64,000 nt of DNA from Rhynchonema sp. JSB1_4 (lineage: Eukaryota; Nematoda; Chromadorea; Monhysterida; Xyalidae), in the NCBI GenBank assembly GCA_030248065.1, contig JASAMV010007765.1:117309-181308 (forward strand). The letters are read 5' to 3'. The notes below the pieces were generated by a model that was not told where the DNA came from, made no database searches, and saw only the letters and a list, made by a program, of their open reading frames with translations. The position numbers and the translations under genes were made by a program. Positions 11,801 through 23,135 of the stretch are shown piece by piece; position 1 is the first letter of the stretch, and each line of letters opens with the position of its first letter.

Positions 11801-14800
11801 CAAATCTGCCGACATCGAACAACAAGCAATCACCATCCACATGGACAACACCGACATCTCAATAGTCAACATCTATATCCCTCCGGCATCTTCGTGCAAC
11901 AGCAACAGTGACATCTCCCTCGCGCATCTACTGTCACTTGAAAACACCATCATCGCAGGCGACATCAATGCGCACGATGACATGTGGGGCAGCTCGATCA
12001 GCGACGCACGGGGAGCTAAATTGAGCTCCGAGATCGACTCATCGAACTTCGGTGCCCTCAACGACTACTCCCCCACTCGCATACCCACAACAGGCGACCC
12101 AACCTCACCTGACGCTACATTCGCTACCAACTCGCTGCTCCCATGTTGTGACTGGAGCACGAAAATTGCGCTGAGCTCAGACCACGTACCCATCCTCATC
12201 TCAATCCCCACGGTCTCCACTACAATCACGTCCATACGCCGCACTTTCACCAACTACGCAAAGGCAGACTGGGAAGGCTTCACGCTCGAGGTGGACAAAA
12301 AACTGGCCACCGCCACGTCAACGGGCAACCCCCATCGCGATGAGAAGACACTCCGCTCAGCCATTCGCAAGGCGTCAAACAGGCACATTCCGACGGGGCG
12401 CCGACGCGACTACATCCCAGGCCTGTCCACAGAAACAATCGGGCTGATGAAAGAGCGTGACAAACTGCGAGAAAACAACCCAAACGCCATCGAAATCACC
12501 ACGCTGAACTCGGCTATTACGTCGGCCATAAACCGTCACCATCGCGAACAATGGCGCGACAGCCTCGCAGATTTCAGCCATCGCACCAACGCCAGCAAAC
12601 TGTGGCGCCTCATCAAACGTCTGGCTGGTACCCCGCAGGCACCTAACAACCAGTCAATCTGCTTCAACGGCAAATACATCACCTCAAACAAGAAAGCCGC
12701 CAACAAATTCAATCGTCAGTTCACCGCAGCCAACACACACAAATCGAGTCGACTGTCCCGAAAAGTAACAAGAGCCGTGAGAAGATTAAAAGCCGACAAC
12801 AAGACCAGGCTTTCCCTCGCCGAAGTCAGCGTTGCCATCAAGAACGCACGCAACTCCAGGGCCAGCGGGCCAGATGGCGTCTCCGCTCTCCACATCAAAC
12901 ATCTTGGCCCAGTCGCTCGACAATTCCTCACAGACATCTACAACCTCTCCCTCAACCGCAACATCATTCCCCGCATCTGGAAGCAGGCGACCATCATCCC
13001 CCTACTAAAACCCAACAAGCCCGCTGACAACGCCAAATCATACCGCCCAATCTCACTCCTCTGCCCAGCGGTGAAGGTGCTTGAACGGTGTCTCCTGCCG
13101 CGTATCCTGCGCTACCTTCCGCCCGAAGACCACCAACACGGCTTCCGCGCTAACCACTCAACAACAACAGCGCTGTCTACCATTGTCACAGCCGCAGCTA
13201 CAGCAATGAACGATGAGCCGACACGACACACTATCTTGGTGGCAATCGACCTATCGAAGGCGTTCGACTGTGTCGACCATGACCTCATCGTCGTCGAATT
13301 TATGCGCGCGGGGCTTGACAACGTTCTCGTTAAATGGCTGGCCAATTACGTCCGAGGCAGACAGGCCAAAACGCTCTTCCGCGGGGTCCTGTCGTCCACC
13401 TGCATCGTGCGCAGTGGGGTCCCACAAGGCTCAGTACTGTCTCCATGCCTCTTCAACTTTTACGTCCGCGACATCCCCACCCCTCCGCCGTTCATCAAAG
13501 TCGTGTCCTACGCAGACGACTTCACCGTGCTAGCCAGCGGCAACGACCTTGAAGCGGTGTCCGCCCCACTCAACGACTACATCCAACATCTTTGCGGCTT
13601 CTTCGCCGGATGCGGCCTCTCAGTCTCCGAAACCAAGTCCACGTCCACAGTGTTGACATCTGGCCGCAAACCCGCGGTCAAATCCTTCATTCCACCCATA
13701 TACATCAACGGCACACGGCTTCCCAGCGACTCCTACCCGAAAATTCTGGGTGTCGTATTCGACCCAGGCATCAGATTCGAACGCCATTGCGAGTCAATTC
13801 GGTCGCGGGTACAATCGCGCAACTCGATCCTGAAGGCGCTGGCAGGCACTAGCTGGGGACAAAGCAAGGAGACCCTCAATGTCACCTTCAATGCCATCAG
13901 CAAGTCTATAATAAACTACGCTGCGCCGGTATGGAAACCAACCGCGAACAAGAAGGGCATTGACCGCATCCAGCCAGCCCAAAATGCCGCGTTGAGGGTC
14001 ATTTCCGGCTGTCATCTGATGTCAAATACAGACCACCTTCACCAAGAGTGCAAGCAGCTGACTGTCAACCGCCATCTCGACATGGTCAGCGCGCAATTCC
14101 TGGCAGCAGCGCAACTTCGTGAACATCCCTGCCACGATACGACATCCGACCCTCACACGAAAGCCAAACGTCGACCTACTCTTCAGTCCAAATTCGCGGA
14201 AGCTGTACAACGCAACACCGTAATGACGAAGAAGAAGTACGACTACGGCAAAACGCTGAAAGCGATCCACACCGACTTCGTCTCCCAGGACAAGGCGGCA
14301 CTCAGCGTCAATCGGGTCCTGGGCACCAAACCACCCGACATCAACCCAGAAGAAGAGTCGCTGGATCGGCGTACAAGATGCACCCTGGCGCAATTACGCA
14401 GTGGGCACTGCCGCATGCTGAACTCATATCGCAATCGCATCGACCCAAACATACCAAACGTGTGCCCTCGATGCTGCACCGAGCCTGACACGGTCGAACA
14501 TCTGTTTCGTTGCAAAAGCCGACCCGTTTCCACGAGCCCAATCGATCTGTGGCGTAACCCGATCAAATGCGCAGAAGATCTGTCGGACATCTTCAGTCAA
14601 ATATGAGACCACGACAACCGAACGTTGGCAAATAATCAATCAACCATCATCCCTCTACTAAAACCCAACAAGCCCGCTGACAACGCCAAATCATACCGCC
14701 CAATCTCACTCCTCTGCCCAGCGGTGAAAGTGCTTGAACGGTGTCTCCTGCCGCGTATCCTGCGCTACCTTCCGCCCGAAGACCACCAACACGGCTTCCG

Positions 14801-16591
14801 CGCTAACCACTCAACAACAACAGCGCTGTCTACCATCGTCACAGCCGCAGCTACAGCAATGAACGATGAGCCGACACGACACACTATCTTGCTGGCAATC
14901 GACCTATCGAAGGCGTTCGACTGTGTCGACCATGACCTCATCGTCGTCGAATTCATGCGCGCGGGGCTTGACAACGTTCTCGTGAAATGGCTGGCCAATT
15001 ACGTCCGAGGCAGACAGGCCAAAACGCTCTTCCGCGGGGTCCTGTCGTCCACCTGCATCGTGCGCAGTGGGGTCCCACAAGGCTCAGTACTGTCTCCATG
15101 CCTCTTCAACTTCTACGTCCGCGACATCCCCACCCCTCCGCCGTTCATCAAAGTCGTGTCCTACGCAGACGACTTCACTGTGCTAGCCAGCGGCACCGAC
15201 CTTGAAGCTGTGTCCGCCCCACTCAACGACTACATCCAACATCTCTGCGGCTTCTTCGCCGGATGCGGCCTCTCAGTCTCCGAAACCAAGTCCACGTCCA
15301 CAGTGTTGACATCAGGCCGCAAACCCGCGGTCAAATCCTTCACTCCACCCATATATGTACATCAACGGCACACGGCTTCCCAGCGACTCCTACCCGAAAA
15401 TTCTGGGTGTCGTATTCGACCCAGGCATCAGATTCGAACGCCATTGCGAGTCAATTCGGTCGCGGGTACAATCGCGCAACTCGATCCTAAAGGCGCTGGC
15501 AGGCACTAGCTGGGGACAAAGCAAGGAGACCCTCAATGTCACCTTCAATGCCATCAGCAAGTCTATAATAAACTACGCTGCGCCGGTATGGAAACCATCC
15601 GCGAACAAGAAGGGCATTGACCGCATCCAGCCAGCCCAAAATGCCGCGTTGAGGGTCATTTCCGGCTGTCATCTGATGTCAAATACAGACCACCTTCACC
15701 AAGAGTGCAAGCAGCTGACTGTCAACCGCCATCTCGACATGGTCAGCGCGCAATTCCTGGCAGCAGCGCAACTTCGTGAACATCCCTGCCACGATACGAC
15801 ATCCGACCCTCACACGAAAGCCAAACGTCGACCTACTCTTCAGTCCAAATTCGCGGAAGTTGTACAACGCAACTCCGTAATGACGAAGAAGAAGTACGAC
15901 TACGGCAAAACGCTGAAAGCGATCCACACCGACTTCGTCTCCCAGGACAAGGCGGCACTCAGCGTCAATCGGGTCCTGGGCACCAAACCACCCGACATCA
16001 ACCCAGAAGAAGAGTCACTGGATCGGCGTACAAGATGCACCCTGGCGCAATTACGCAGTGGGCACTGCCGCATGCTGAACTCATATCGCAATCGCATCGA
16101 CCCAAACATACAAAACGTGTGCCCTCGATGCTGCACCGAGCCTGACACGGTCGAACATCTGTTTCGTTGCAAAAGCCGACCCGTATCCACGAGCCCAATC
16201 GATCTGTGGCGTAACCCGATCAAATGCGCAGAAGATCTGTCGGACATCTTCAGTCAACAATGAGACCACGACAACCGAACGTTGGCAAATAATCAATCAA
16301 TCAACTCTCTGGTCGGGCCCCAATTGTATGAGAACAATGAACTTCATAACAGCCTTGTGTTCGAAAAGCGTGCAGCTCGTGATCTGGTCAATTTCACGTT
16401 GCAGGTCGAAGCACGTGCGTGTTTTCCGTCATTCGCGATCGCACGAATACGATTCATCGATCGATAATGTGCTCAAATACAATTCCCTTGACAAACACTA
16501 CACGTCGTCAACTGAACTGATGAAACGCCACTTGAATCAACTATTGCTTAGAGGCGACAATGTCGTTAGCGTGCAAGTGAACCCACCGTAA
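5829..16591 (+). CDS. LSM11: U7 snRNA-associated Sm-like protein LSm11 (interrupted by transposons)
   Basis: LSm11 is the U7 snRNP ring subunit needed for 3'-end processing of replication-dependent histone mRNAs. The diagnostic exon is 9385-9569: GCLGVLLRCVRDRAKVLVTV, then YLVAFDKHWNMVLRDVDE, the split Sm fold with its VAFDKxWNM signature. The last exon, 16405-16591, carries the Sm2-like end MKRHLNQLLLRGDNVVSV and the stop. Exon 8303-8509 (LMYDRRLQIDRERS to LDILQRLK) joins in phase 0. Exon 5829-6010 plus 6419-6445 (MADEHHDDQPCSSD to NFYKQ) is a plausible N terminus, but its membership rests on splice phase only. Without the insertion the product is about 259 aa, shorter than vertebrate LSM11. 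A hAT-like MITE splits exon 1, and about 6.5 kb of retrotransposon fills the last intron. AATAAA follows at 16601. Confidence 0.82.
6011..6418. mobile_element. hAT-like MITE, family B copy 2, inside LSM11 exon 1
   Basis: The termini are CAGTGCTGTGGCTACTTTGG and GCTACAGCACTG, as in the copy at 1609. The flanking 8-mers GATGCCGA (6003-6010) and GATGTCGG (6419-6426) match at 6 of 8, fitting an aged target duplication. Removing the element and one duplication copy restores an open frame through KHGIDVGVNFYKQ to a GT donor at 6446. As assembled, the frame stops at 6057-6059, inside the element. Confidence 0.8.
6446..8302. other. LSM11 intron 1 with transposon fragments
   Basis: This 1.86-kb stretch is best read as intron. 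About 7160-7350 is a right-end fragment of family B (CGCCAAAGTAGCCACAGTACTG), and GGGGGCTCTATTTT-type repeats lie at 6770-7160. Open frames near 7451-8100 on either strand look like no known protein and have no splice support, so I do not call them. Sequence from about 8200 to 8302 is open in two frames and might extend exon 2 upstream. Confidence 0.45.
8587..8850. mobile_element. hAT-like MITE, family F copy 1 (LSM11 intron 2)
   Basis: A perfect 8-bp duplication CCGCCAAA flanks it (8579-8586 and 8851-8858). The ends are TCGGGGTCGGGCCG and CACTTTCCAATCCCTA. The interior (CATGCAACATGAAAACAGCTC-like, and CCGATACCCGATAC) is shared with the larger copy at 23689-24536. It is non-coding. Confidence 0.8.
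9774..10240 (-). mobile_element. Inverted 3' fragment of the non-LTR retrotransposon
   Basis: On the minus strand this encodes the region after the reverse transcriptase core (RLPSDSYPKILGVVFDPGIR to HPCHDTTSDPHTKAK), nearly identical to about 13700-14170. It abuts the plus-strand copy head to head at about 10240. Because the inverted piece lies downstream, not upstream, of the adjoining segment in the element, simple twin priming does not explain it. Confidence 0.8.
11051..14642 (+). mobile_element. Inner full-length non-LTR retrotransposon
   Basis: The element starts GGGTACAAACGCCGAACC and ends in AATAATCAATCA. It is flanked by a 12-bp target duplication ACCATCATCCCT (11039-11050 and 14643-14654). 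Length is 3.59 kb. The short tandem AATC-type tail instead of poly(A), and the PHD-endonuclease-RT order, point to the CR1/Jockey group. Sequence identity with the outer copy is very high, so the insertion is recent. Confidence 0.88.
11163..14606 (+). CDS. Non-LTR retrotransposon polyprotein: PHD finger, APE endonuclease, reverse transcriptase
   Basis: One uninterrupted frame of about 1,147 aa from the first element-internal Met. In order: a 2A-like DIHPNPGP motif near residue 48; a PHD-type zinc finger (CAVCNNAV, CNTCFKWVH, YRCPTC); an APE-like endonuclease (ILQLNINGIS, ALQETKL, GDINAHDDMWG, SSDHVPI); a reverse transcriptase (HGFRANHSTT, AIDLSKAFDCVDHDL, SGVPQGSVLSP, SYADDFTVLAS); and a C-terminal cysteine/histidine knuckle (CPRCCTEPDTVEHLFRC). 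The YADD catalytic box and endonuclease Glu, Asp and His residues are present. It would nick target DNA and reverse-transcribe its own RNA in the nucleus. No RNase H or LTR is seen. The intact frame suggests recent or current activity. The open frame extends upstream to 10881, but that part is out-of-frame sequence of the outer copy. Confidence 0.92.
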   Translation: MPTAQVIGFSESGTTKSTPRSRAEHPVDTLLDLGHYNYANYCNRLLSISNDIHPNPGPPSKYPCAVCNNAVRNNTASVLCNTCFKWVHASRARNCAKLSDINYYNSQYRCPTCITTPTPLHNQTVCTDPPGEIKILQLNINGISNKSIELSNFLHNNHIKVAALQETKLGRDSKSPTIPNFTVIRNDRNTHGGGLALCVHESIRFSTKQLPQPKSADIEQQAITIHMDNTDISIVNIYIPPASSCNSNSDISLAHLLSLENTIIAGDINAHDDMWGSSISDARGAKLSSEIDSSNFGALNDYSPTRIPTTGDPTSPDATFATNSLLPCCDWSTKIALSSDHVPILISIPTVSTTITSIRRTFTNYAKADWEGFTLEVDKKLATATSTGNPHRDEKTLRSAIRKASNRHIPTGRRRDYIPGLSTETIGLMKERDKLRENNPNAIEITTLNSAITSAINRHHREQWRDSLADFSHRTNASKLWRLIKRLAGTPQAPNNQSICFNGKYITSNKKAANKFNRQFTAANTHKSSRLSRKVTRAVRRLKADNKTRLSLAEVSVAIKNARNSRASGPDGVSALHIKHLGPVARQFLTDIYNLSLNRNIIPRIWKQATIIPLLKPNKPADNAKSYRPISLLCPAVKVLERCLLPRILRYLPPEDHQHGFRANHSTTTALSTIVTAAATAMNDEPTRHTILVAIDLSKAFDCVDHDLIVVEFMRAGLDNVLVKWLANYVRGRQAKTLFRGVLSSTCIVRSGVPQGSVLSPCLFNFYVRDIPTPPPFIKVVSYADDFTVLASGNDLEAVSAPLNDYIQHLCGFFAGCGLSVSETKSTSTVLTSGRKPAVKSFIPPIYINGTRLPSDSYPKILGVVFDPGIRFERHCESIRSRVQSRNSILKALAGTSWGQSKETLNVTFNAISKSIINYAAPVWKPTANKKGIDRIQPAQNAALRVISGCHLMSNTDHLHQECKQLTVNRHLDMVSAQFLAAAQLREHPCHDTTSDPHTKAKRRPTLQSKFAEAVQRNTVMTKKKYDYGKTLKAIHTDFVSQDKAALSVNRVLGTKPPDINPEEESLDRRTRCTLAQLRSGHCRMLNSYRNRIDPNIPNVCPRCCTEPDTVEHLFRCKSRPVSTSPIDLWRNPIKCAEDLSDIFSQI

Positions 16592-16600
16592 ACAAGTAGC

Positions 16601-16606
16601 AATAAA
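16601..16606 (+). terminator. Polyadenylation signal AATAAA of LSM11
   Basis: AATAAA lies 10 bp after the LSM11 stop codon. This is very close, but short 3' UTRs fit the compact gene style. The next gene's ATG is 285 bp further on. Confidence 0.45.
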
Positions 16607-16890
16607 TATGCTTCGTGTTGAGTAAATTGGGGTCTTGTTGCAGATCTTTCCGTTTACTTGGTGCTTATTCATGATCTCAACATGAAATGGATGAAGTTAA
16701 CAATTTTGGTGTTATATCAAACAAGTATAATACCAATATGTGATTTGTTGGTGCATGAATTCCACTTTGGTGCCAGTGGGGCCCAAAGACTATTGTATTT
16801 GCTTGATTAAATGCGCTGTATAGCTTTCTGCTGTCTTCATCTGGCAGGCTTCATTGCTGACCAACGATCTGTGAATTACACCTTCGTAAA

Positions 16891-19800
16891 ATGGCGCAAA
16901 TCTTCAACGGAGCGGGTGATGCGCCCCCGGTTCGTTAGTTTGCGGCTCTTATTTCGCCATGTCTATTTTTTATCGTTTAAATTTCTGATTCAGATCGACG
17001 ATTCGGCTGTTCTGGACGAATTGATGGTTGAACGGCTGTTCGAGATCATGAAAGACTATCCGCGCGGTACCACCAGCAATAATTTGGCTAAAATCTACGC
17101 AGAAAAGTGTGTTTTTCAGATAAGGGCGGCCTTTTCTGTTTTTTTGCGACCAATTTGCGTACTTTTACGGAAGGCCACCCTAATGTTTCTACGTTCTCCC
17201 AAAAGTCATTTTCATTCTGCAACACAGACATGGCGCATCGTTACCAGTGAATTGGTTGCAAGGGTTGGATGATGCTGGAGAGTTCGAAGTCGATCGCGTT
17301 GCCAACAAAACCATAATTTACGTGTGCGAAAAAGCGGTTGGTTCAAAAATGCACCCCGAGGCTGGGTAGGTGTCTGGTGTCAGCATACCCCCAAACACCG
17401 CACCCGACGCAACAAACAAGTCAAATTCAATTTTTTGTTGTTCAGGTCAAATTCGCTCCAACGCCATTGACTCACGATCTGTCACTGGCTTCGTCGTCGT
17501 CTGTTGGTATGTTGTTGAACAACAAGCGTAATTAGAATCATTAATTGACACCGCGTCAATTGAAATTGATGTGGTGTTAATGAATCTTTGCAAAACAAGA
17601 TACCTTTCAGCTTCGTCAGCCGACCAAGCGCCGACAAACGCGTTGCTTGACGAACTGATCAGCAATCGATGCACCGTGCAGATGCTGCAACCAAATCAAA
17701 TGGCTGCGCAACTCAAATATCCAGCGCTCAGTCAAGGTTTGACTGTGGTTCTTACCGTGCCGGAAAGACATCATAAATAAAAGGGATAAAATAAAACTGA
17801 TAATTCTGATAAACCCGACTCAGTTGCCGCGGGGGGAGGCTGATTACGAAATGAAAAAATAAAGCGGATAAACCCGAATCGGTAGTGGGACGGTTCGTTC
17901 CAGTAAATGAACCGCCCTTACTATTTCAGGAATCTGATTCGTGCGGAGGATTTGTTGAAAGCAGTCAGAGGCATCTTACTTTTTTGCTGCCTGTTGCTGG
18001 TGGAGACGCAAATAATCCTTGATTGCAGTGGCGTAGTGTTTCATCAGTCAGCCCTGGTCTAGGTCGTGTCGATCTTACCTTGCTGTTTCAGGCGCACAAA
18101 TCGAATGTCACGTGACGAGCGTGCACAACGCCGATTCGATGTTTGTGCAAACGCAGGAATCACGATCGAGATACGAACAGTTGCGACGCGATCTGAATGA
18201 CAATTATGGCGATGGCACGGTGACCGGCACAGACATCACCGATAGATTGTTGAATGCCAATAACGTACAGGTGCGCATTGTTCTCTTCACAATTAGGGCC
18301 ATTTCAAAAGTTTCCCTTTGTATAGTAAATTTCCAAATTCGCTGCCGCACATCCCATAGTATGCATTTGCATTTTACAAAAGCCTTCAACGTATGATGCT
18401 CATTGTTGCTGTCGTTGCAGTGCCGTGGTCTGTACGCCGCATTGGTGTGTGCGTGTTGGCATCGTGCTATTGTGCTCAACATGCATGCAGCTGGTGATGA
18501 TGACGAGCCTCAGCTGCAGTGTTTCCTGCCCGACACCGGTCTCATAGTGCAGGTGCCGTTGGGAAACATCAGGCGACTCGTGCCAGACGCGATGGACTTT
18601 GAAGTTGGTGGCGCTTTTAGTAAATTTAGTTGACCATTTTTCTTGTTCAACTTGTATTCTCACTCAGGTATGTGCTTATCGATGTTGTCTGTCTAATACG
18701 CCAGCCAGTCGTGCGTTATTCGAACGAATGTATGGCAAAAATGTGCAAATTCCACAAACAACCACCGGTATCAGTGCGTTCGTCGCTCAGGTTTTGTGAT
18801 TTTTTTTGCATTATTATCTTGTTCAATTTTGTTATCACAGTTTATATGACGTCTAGGTATCGAGCAAGAACAGTGGCGATGTGGCGACGCATTCGTTGGT
18901 GTTGGACGAATCACGTCTGGAAAGTTTGGCCGTCGAAATGGGCGTGGTCAAACAAACATCGGCTGTTGACCAACAGGTGAGAGATCACTTTCATGAAAAA
19001 ATTGACAAATTACAGCAATTTACATTCCATGTTCATCGTGACATAATAAGGAATCGGCACTTTTGGTCAGCATAATAAATATTTACTACCAAGTGTTTGG
19101 TAGCTAGGCATTAACGTCAACTAGAGGCCAAAATATCGGTCATTACATGCAATTGTATCTCAGTTGACAATTTTCCACGATTTTTGTTTGCCATAATTTT
19201 GTCAGATGTCGTCGATGCGTGTGAGCAGCAGCCACTCGCCACCATCGCTGCTCCAGTCAATTATTCATCCGAATCCGACGCGAGCCCGATCGGCGATGGT
19301 GCAGCCCGCTCGTATACAGCATCGACCACCCAGCAATGTGACACCGGTCATGTCACCGCGTGCACCCGGCGCTGTGGTTGGTGTTCTTTTTAGTGACTGA
19401 GCTGTTCCCGAACAAGTAACGAGAATGGTTAGTACTTCTCACCAAATATAAATGCCATTGACAGATGCCCATTGGTGCCCCTACGACTCCCATAACCCGT
19501 CCCCGCGGTCTGCCACCATTGGCCACTCGTGGTCGACGTTTATCGTCATCACCCCCGGTCACCACGCCACAGTCACCCACTGCTATGATGAATGTGAGGA
19601 ATAATAACTCGGTCAGGTGTGTGAGAACTATTTGAATGTAACTCGATTCGAATGGGTTGATTTAGGTACGTCTGAATGATAGATAGGGTGGTCTTTCCAT
19701 TGTGTTGCAGTCCATCAACAGCACAACCCATCCAACCGTTTGTTATGCCCAGACATCCACATATGAATGGCATTACCGCTGAACGAGCGCTGCGACCACA

Positions 19801-22638
19801 GGATATCCAGGTTAAGGCCAGATCGGTCGTTCTTGCTTCGGTCGTTTGAAAAAAGGTACTGGTGCTTTCTGTCAAGAGCCCCAGGGGACATATTCTGAAA
19901 AGTGTAAAAATCCGAATTTTTCTTAAAGGTGGCGCGACATTATTATTTTTCACGATACACCGCCTGATTTTATGTCAGAAATTGAAAGACGACATCCGAA
20001 GGAACATGTCTTACAAAGACAACAACATTGACCCGCGCTGCTTTCCGCATGAAAATCACCCCCGAACATCGAATGTCAGGAACAAAAGTCAGTTTGCTGT
20101 AGTCGCTCGGCCGCTTGAAGATTAGGCATCGAGCTCAAAAAATTATGATATGGACTCGGCGCTTATGTAATATTTGCGAAACATTTCAGCTGCCACAGAA
20201 ATTGCAACGTCGACAGGTGCTTGGAGCTGGTTGTCGGAAAAATGTTTCGCAGATATTACATAAGCACCGAGTCCATATCATAATTTTTTGAGCTCGATGC
20301 CTGATTTTCAAGCAGCCGAGCGACTACAGCAAACTGACTTTTGTTCCTGACATTCGATGTTCGGGGGTGATTTTCATGCGGAAAACAGCGCGGGTCAATG
20401 TTGTTGTCCTTGTAAGACATGTTCCTTCGGATGTCGTCTTTCAATTTCTGACATAAAATCAGGCGGTGTCAAATAGAGCCCCTGGTGGTCTAATCCTCAA
20501 GTCCTCAAAATACCAATCTGTGATAAAGTTATCAATTCATGTTATTTTGATCAGCACTTCGTATGGACGCATAAGTAATGCACGCTTGCTTACAAAACAA
20601 CCGGAAAACATAGGTGCAAGCTACTTTGGTGAATAAAACACCCAATTTTGTTACGAAAAACAGTCATTTTTGGCAGAAGATGGACAACTGCGGCATGTTT
20701 ATCCAGACATCCGACATGAGCACATTCTTTGCGTTCGTTGTGTCGGCACCGGATCCGAGCTGTTTCGTGGTTCGCAGAGACGACGATGAGGTGTTGTGCT
20801 CATATTTGAAGGACACCTTGATGCGACATGCGGCTGTCAACACTCCGGTTGAGTTGTGTTTTGTGCCTCCCTCATTGATTTGTTCGAGTTGCTAGCCAGC
20901 TAGTTTTTCTCGTGGATAGTAAAACCATCCCTCCGTTCCAGCCGGATCGACCGATAGAGCCAGGCCGATTCTATTACGCTATTATGGAAAGTGAAACGAA
21001 TCAGATATCGACCGACATTGAGAACAACATTGATGGCGATGGCACAAAGAAACAGACAACCTGGCAGCGAATCTACGTCAGCAGTCCGTACAGACCTGGT
21101 ATGTGCTCCATAATATGTGGTATCGGTCTATATTTTCAATCATTTATACGTGGGTCGGTTGTCGTTTATTGCGTCTGCACCAACTCTTTAATACATGACA
21201 GAAGAAGGTTAAGTGGAAGAAACATAATTACAAATCCGGGGTGTGGAATTTACGGACACGAAAATAAATACAAAACAGAGTATAAAAGCTACGGGAATGA
21301 AAAATAAATACAAAACCAGGAATGGAAAGAGTGAGAAGGTGGACGAAATTACAGACCGACAGATACAGACAACATACAATGAGAAACAAAACGCATAATA
21401 CGCAGAGCCACAACAGGGTACAACGGTGCAATACTGGACGGTGCGGAATATCGTAACATAAAAAATAAATCCGAAAGCAGTTTGTTAGATTGTCCATTTT
21501 TGTGCCCGCAGTGCATATTTTTCCGCGGTGGCTAGCCGCTCAGGAGATCCATAGCCCCTTTCCACTGGGAAGGGGCGATGGATCTCCCACATTGTCCTTG
21601 CGGGCCAGTGGTCCAATGTGGTGCCACGCTGGGTTCCGGTTTGCACATATCTGGTTCCATCGATTGGGAAGTGTTGGTTGACGTCGTTTGCCGGCGATTC
21701 CATTGATCGCGACGGCATCGGCGTTGATAGCGAGCACCGCGAAGAGATGACATGTGGGTCGGTGTCAAACTCGGTGATCGAGCTGCACTGCAGCGGACTG
21801 GTCCTGAACTCGGAACTGTTCTTCAATCAAGAGTATTTCCAGATATTTCCGGCGTAACAGTAGTTTATCAGCAGACTGGTAATAGTGTGGTTCCAGCAAA
21901 ATTTGAGACATCCACAATTCAATGTGGTCATGATCAGGATAGGCCCAATGTGGTCCGATGCCGATCCAATCGCGAAACATGAAACCGTCCCAACTGTTGT
22001 TGCTTTGAAGAACTTGCTACCAGCCTCCACTAGATTGATATTTTTGCAGAATCAACGGGCGGTGATTTGTATCGCGTGTTCCTGGTGGATGTCGGTGAAT
22101 ACAGCGTGGTGTCGAGACAACAGATTCGAGAATTACCTGACGAAGCGTACGTTGTGGACAAAATGCTTGCCATCAAATGCAAGGTTGCTATACTAGGCAC
22201 TCAGTTATTTCCTTTTTTATGTTTTGCATTTATTTATTTACACCAGAGGATGTCGCATTCTCTGTACGTTTCAGTTGGCCAAAATCTCACCGAAGCCGAC
22301 GACAGATCGAGCCACTGGTAAATCCAACGATTTTTGGTCACCGACCGCGCAGACGGCGTTTGGTGCTCATGTTAGGTGTGCCCATTTTAATTGTTGTTCC
22401 TGTGTAATTACAAGGACTTCGTCAATTAATTGCGAATGCTACAATTTGAAATACCAAATGCAGTGACAACAAGCCGTGGTGTGTGCATGTGATCCGATCA
22501 TTGGAGTCGTGGCGCCGTGAAGGTGCACCGGGCCTGCCGATGATAGAAGTCGACTTGACACGTCAAAATGGAACTCAAATTGACTCAGTGGCCGAGTGGC
22601 TGCTCAAAATGGGATACGCCACACCGAATGACGAATGA
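16891..22638 (+). CDS. LOTUS and Tudor domain protein, TDRD5/TDRD7/Tejas type (germ granule factor)
   Basis: Seventeen exons splice in phase into about 755 aa: 16891-16929, 16994-17106, 17228-17365, 17421-17506 (start uncertain), 17611-17736, 18092-18270, 18421-18603, 18668-18790, 18857-18976, 19206-19376, 19465-19616, 19711-19810, 20677-20847 (start uncertain), 20942-21098, 22050-22183, 22275-22375 and 22464-22638. The N terminus is a LOTUS/OST-HTH domain (LFEIMKDYPRGTTSNNLAKI; HGASLPVNWLQGLDDAGEFE). A first Tudor region has IECHVTSVHNADSMFVQ and GLYAALVCACWHRAIVL. A Ser/Pro/Arg-rich linker follows, then a second extended Tudor with FAFVVSAPDPSCF, PGRFYYAIMESE and LYRVFLVDVGEYSVVSR. The C terminus ends VAEWLLKMGYATPNDE. 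Relatives bind Vasa and dimethylarginine in germ granules and act in piRNA/mRNA control; which orthologue this is cannot be settled by eye. A 230-bp-arm foldback sits in the intron after 19810. Confidence 0.85.
19957..20469. repeat. Foldback element in a TDRD intron
   Basis: Two arms of about 230 bp (19957-20186 and 20240-20469) are near-perfect inverted copies. For example, CTGATTTTATGTCAGAAATT on the left returns inverted at the right end. A 53-bp spacer separates them. Outside the arms, AGAGCCCC motifs occur on both sides. No coding capacity is supported. The transcript would form a very long hairpin. Confidence 0.85.
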
Positions 22639-23135
22639 AGTTACGATCATCATTTTTAATGTCGCGTTCTTTTCAACTCGATTAAGAGTAAGACTGTTAT
22701 TTTGTGACTATTACAATCGAGTTGAGATAATGTAGCATGTAATTTAACCATTTGGGCCACGTGTGAGATTTCGAAGGTGAAACCGTTTTTAACCACTGTA
22801 TTCAGAGTTTTTAATTTTGATCACCGAACCTGAAAATAGATTAGTGCCTGAAGGCGTGCATTTGCAGCTTACTTTATCACTCTTTGCGTCCGGACTTCTT
22901 TCAGTAACCAAGTTACAATGTTGCTACGTGCTAGAGTTATGATATGCATTCACACCACTCTTCGTTCATGTGTTTTCGCCACTTGTTGGTCTTGCTTTCG
23001 GGACCTATCCTATTTTTCTCTCCATGCATTGCACAGCTCGATCGCGTATTCAATGTATCCGTGTTTGTCTTTCACACCGGTTGCAACTCTCGGCCTTATT
23101 CGCTATTTCTATTCACTTCAGCCATCGTTCTTCTA
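22639..23135. other. Intergenic stretch without a supported gene
   Basis: Nothing coding is visible between the TDRD stop and the next MITE. It is AT-moderate and non-repetitive, and presumably holds the TDRD 3' UTR. Confidence 0.4.

Larger units (their letters stand above)
10241..16304 (+). mobile_element. Outer APE-type non-LTR retrotransposon copy, split by a second copy
   Basis: The outer copy consists of 10241-11050 and 14655-16304. It starts within the endonuclease/RT linker (ISIPTVSTTITSIRRTFTNY) and ends with the same 3' tail as the inner copy: GACAACCGAACGTTGGCAAA followed by a short (AATC)n tail ending near 16304. It is interrupted exactly within ACCATCATCCCT by the inner copy. A frame change near 15355 breaks its RT frame into two pieces, so this copy is dead. 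It lies in the last intron of LSM11. Confidence 0.85.

Noticed and set aside
21485..21857. Possible extra Tudor exon or antisense gene in the TDRD intron
   Set aside because: The exons before and after it join directly in phase across a conserved Tudor segment, and the region contains a GGAGATCCATAGCCCCTTTC inverted repeat.
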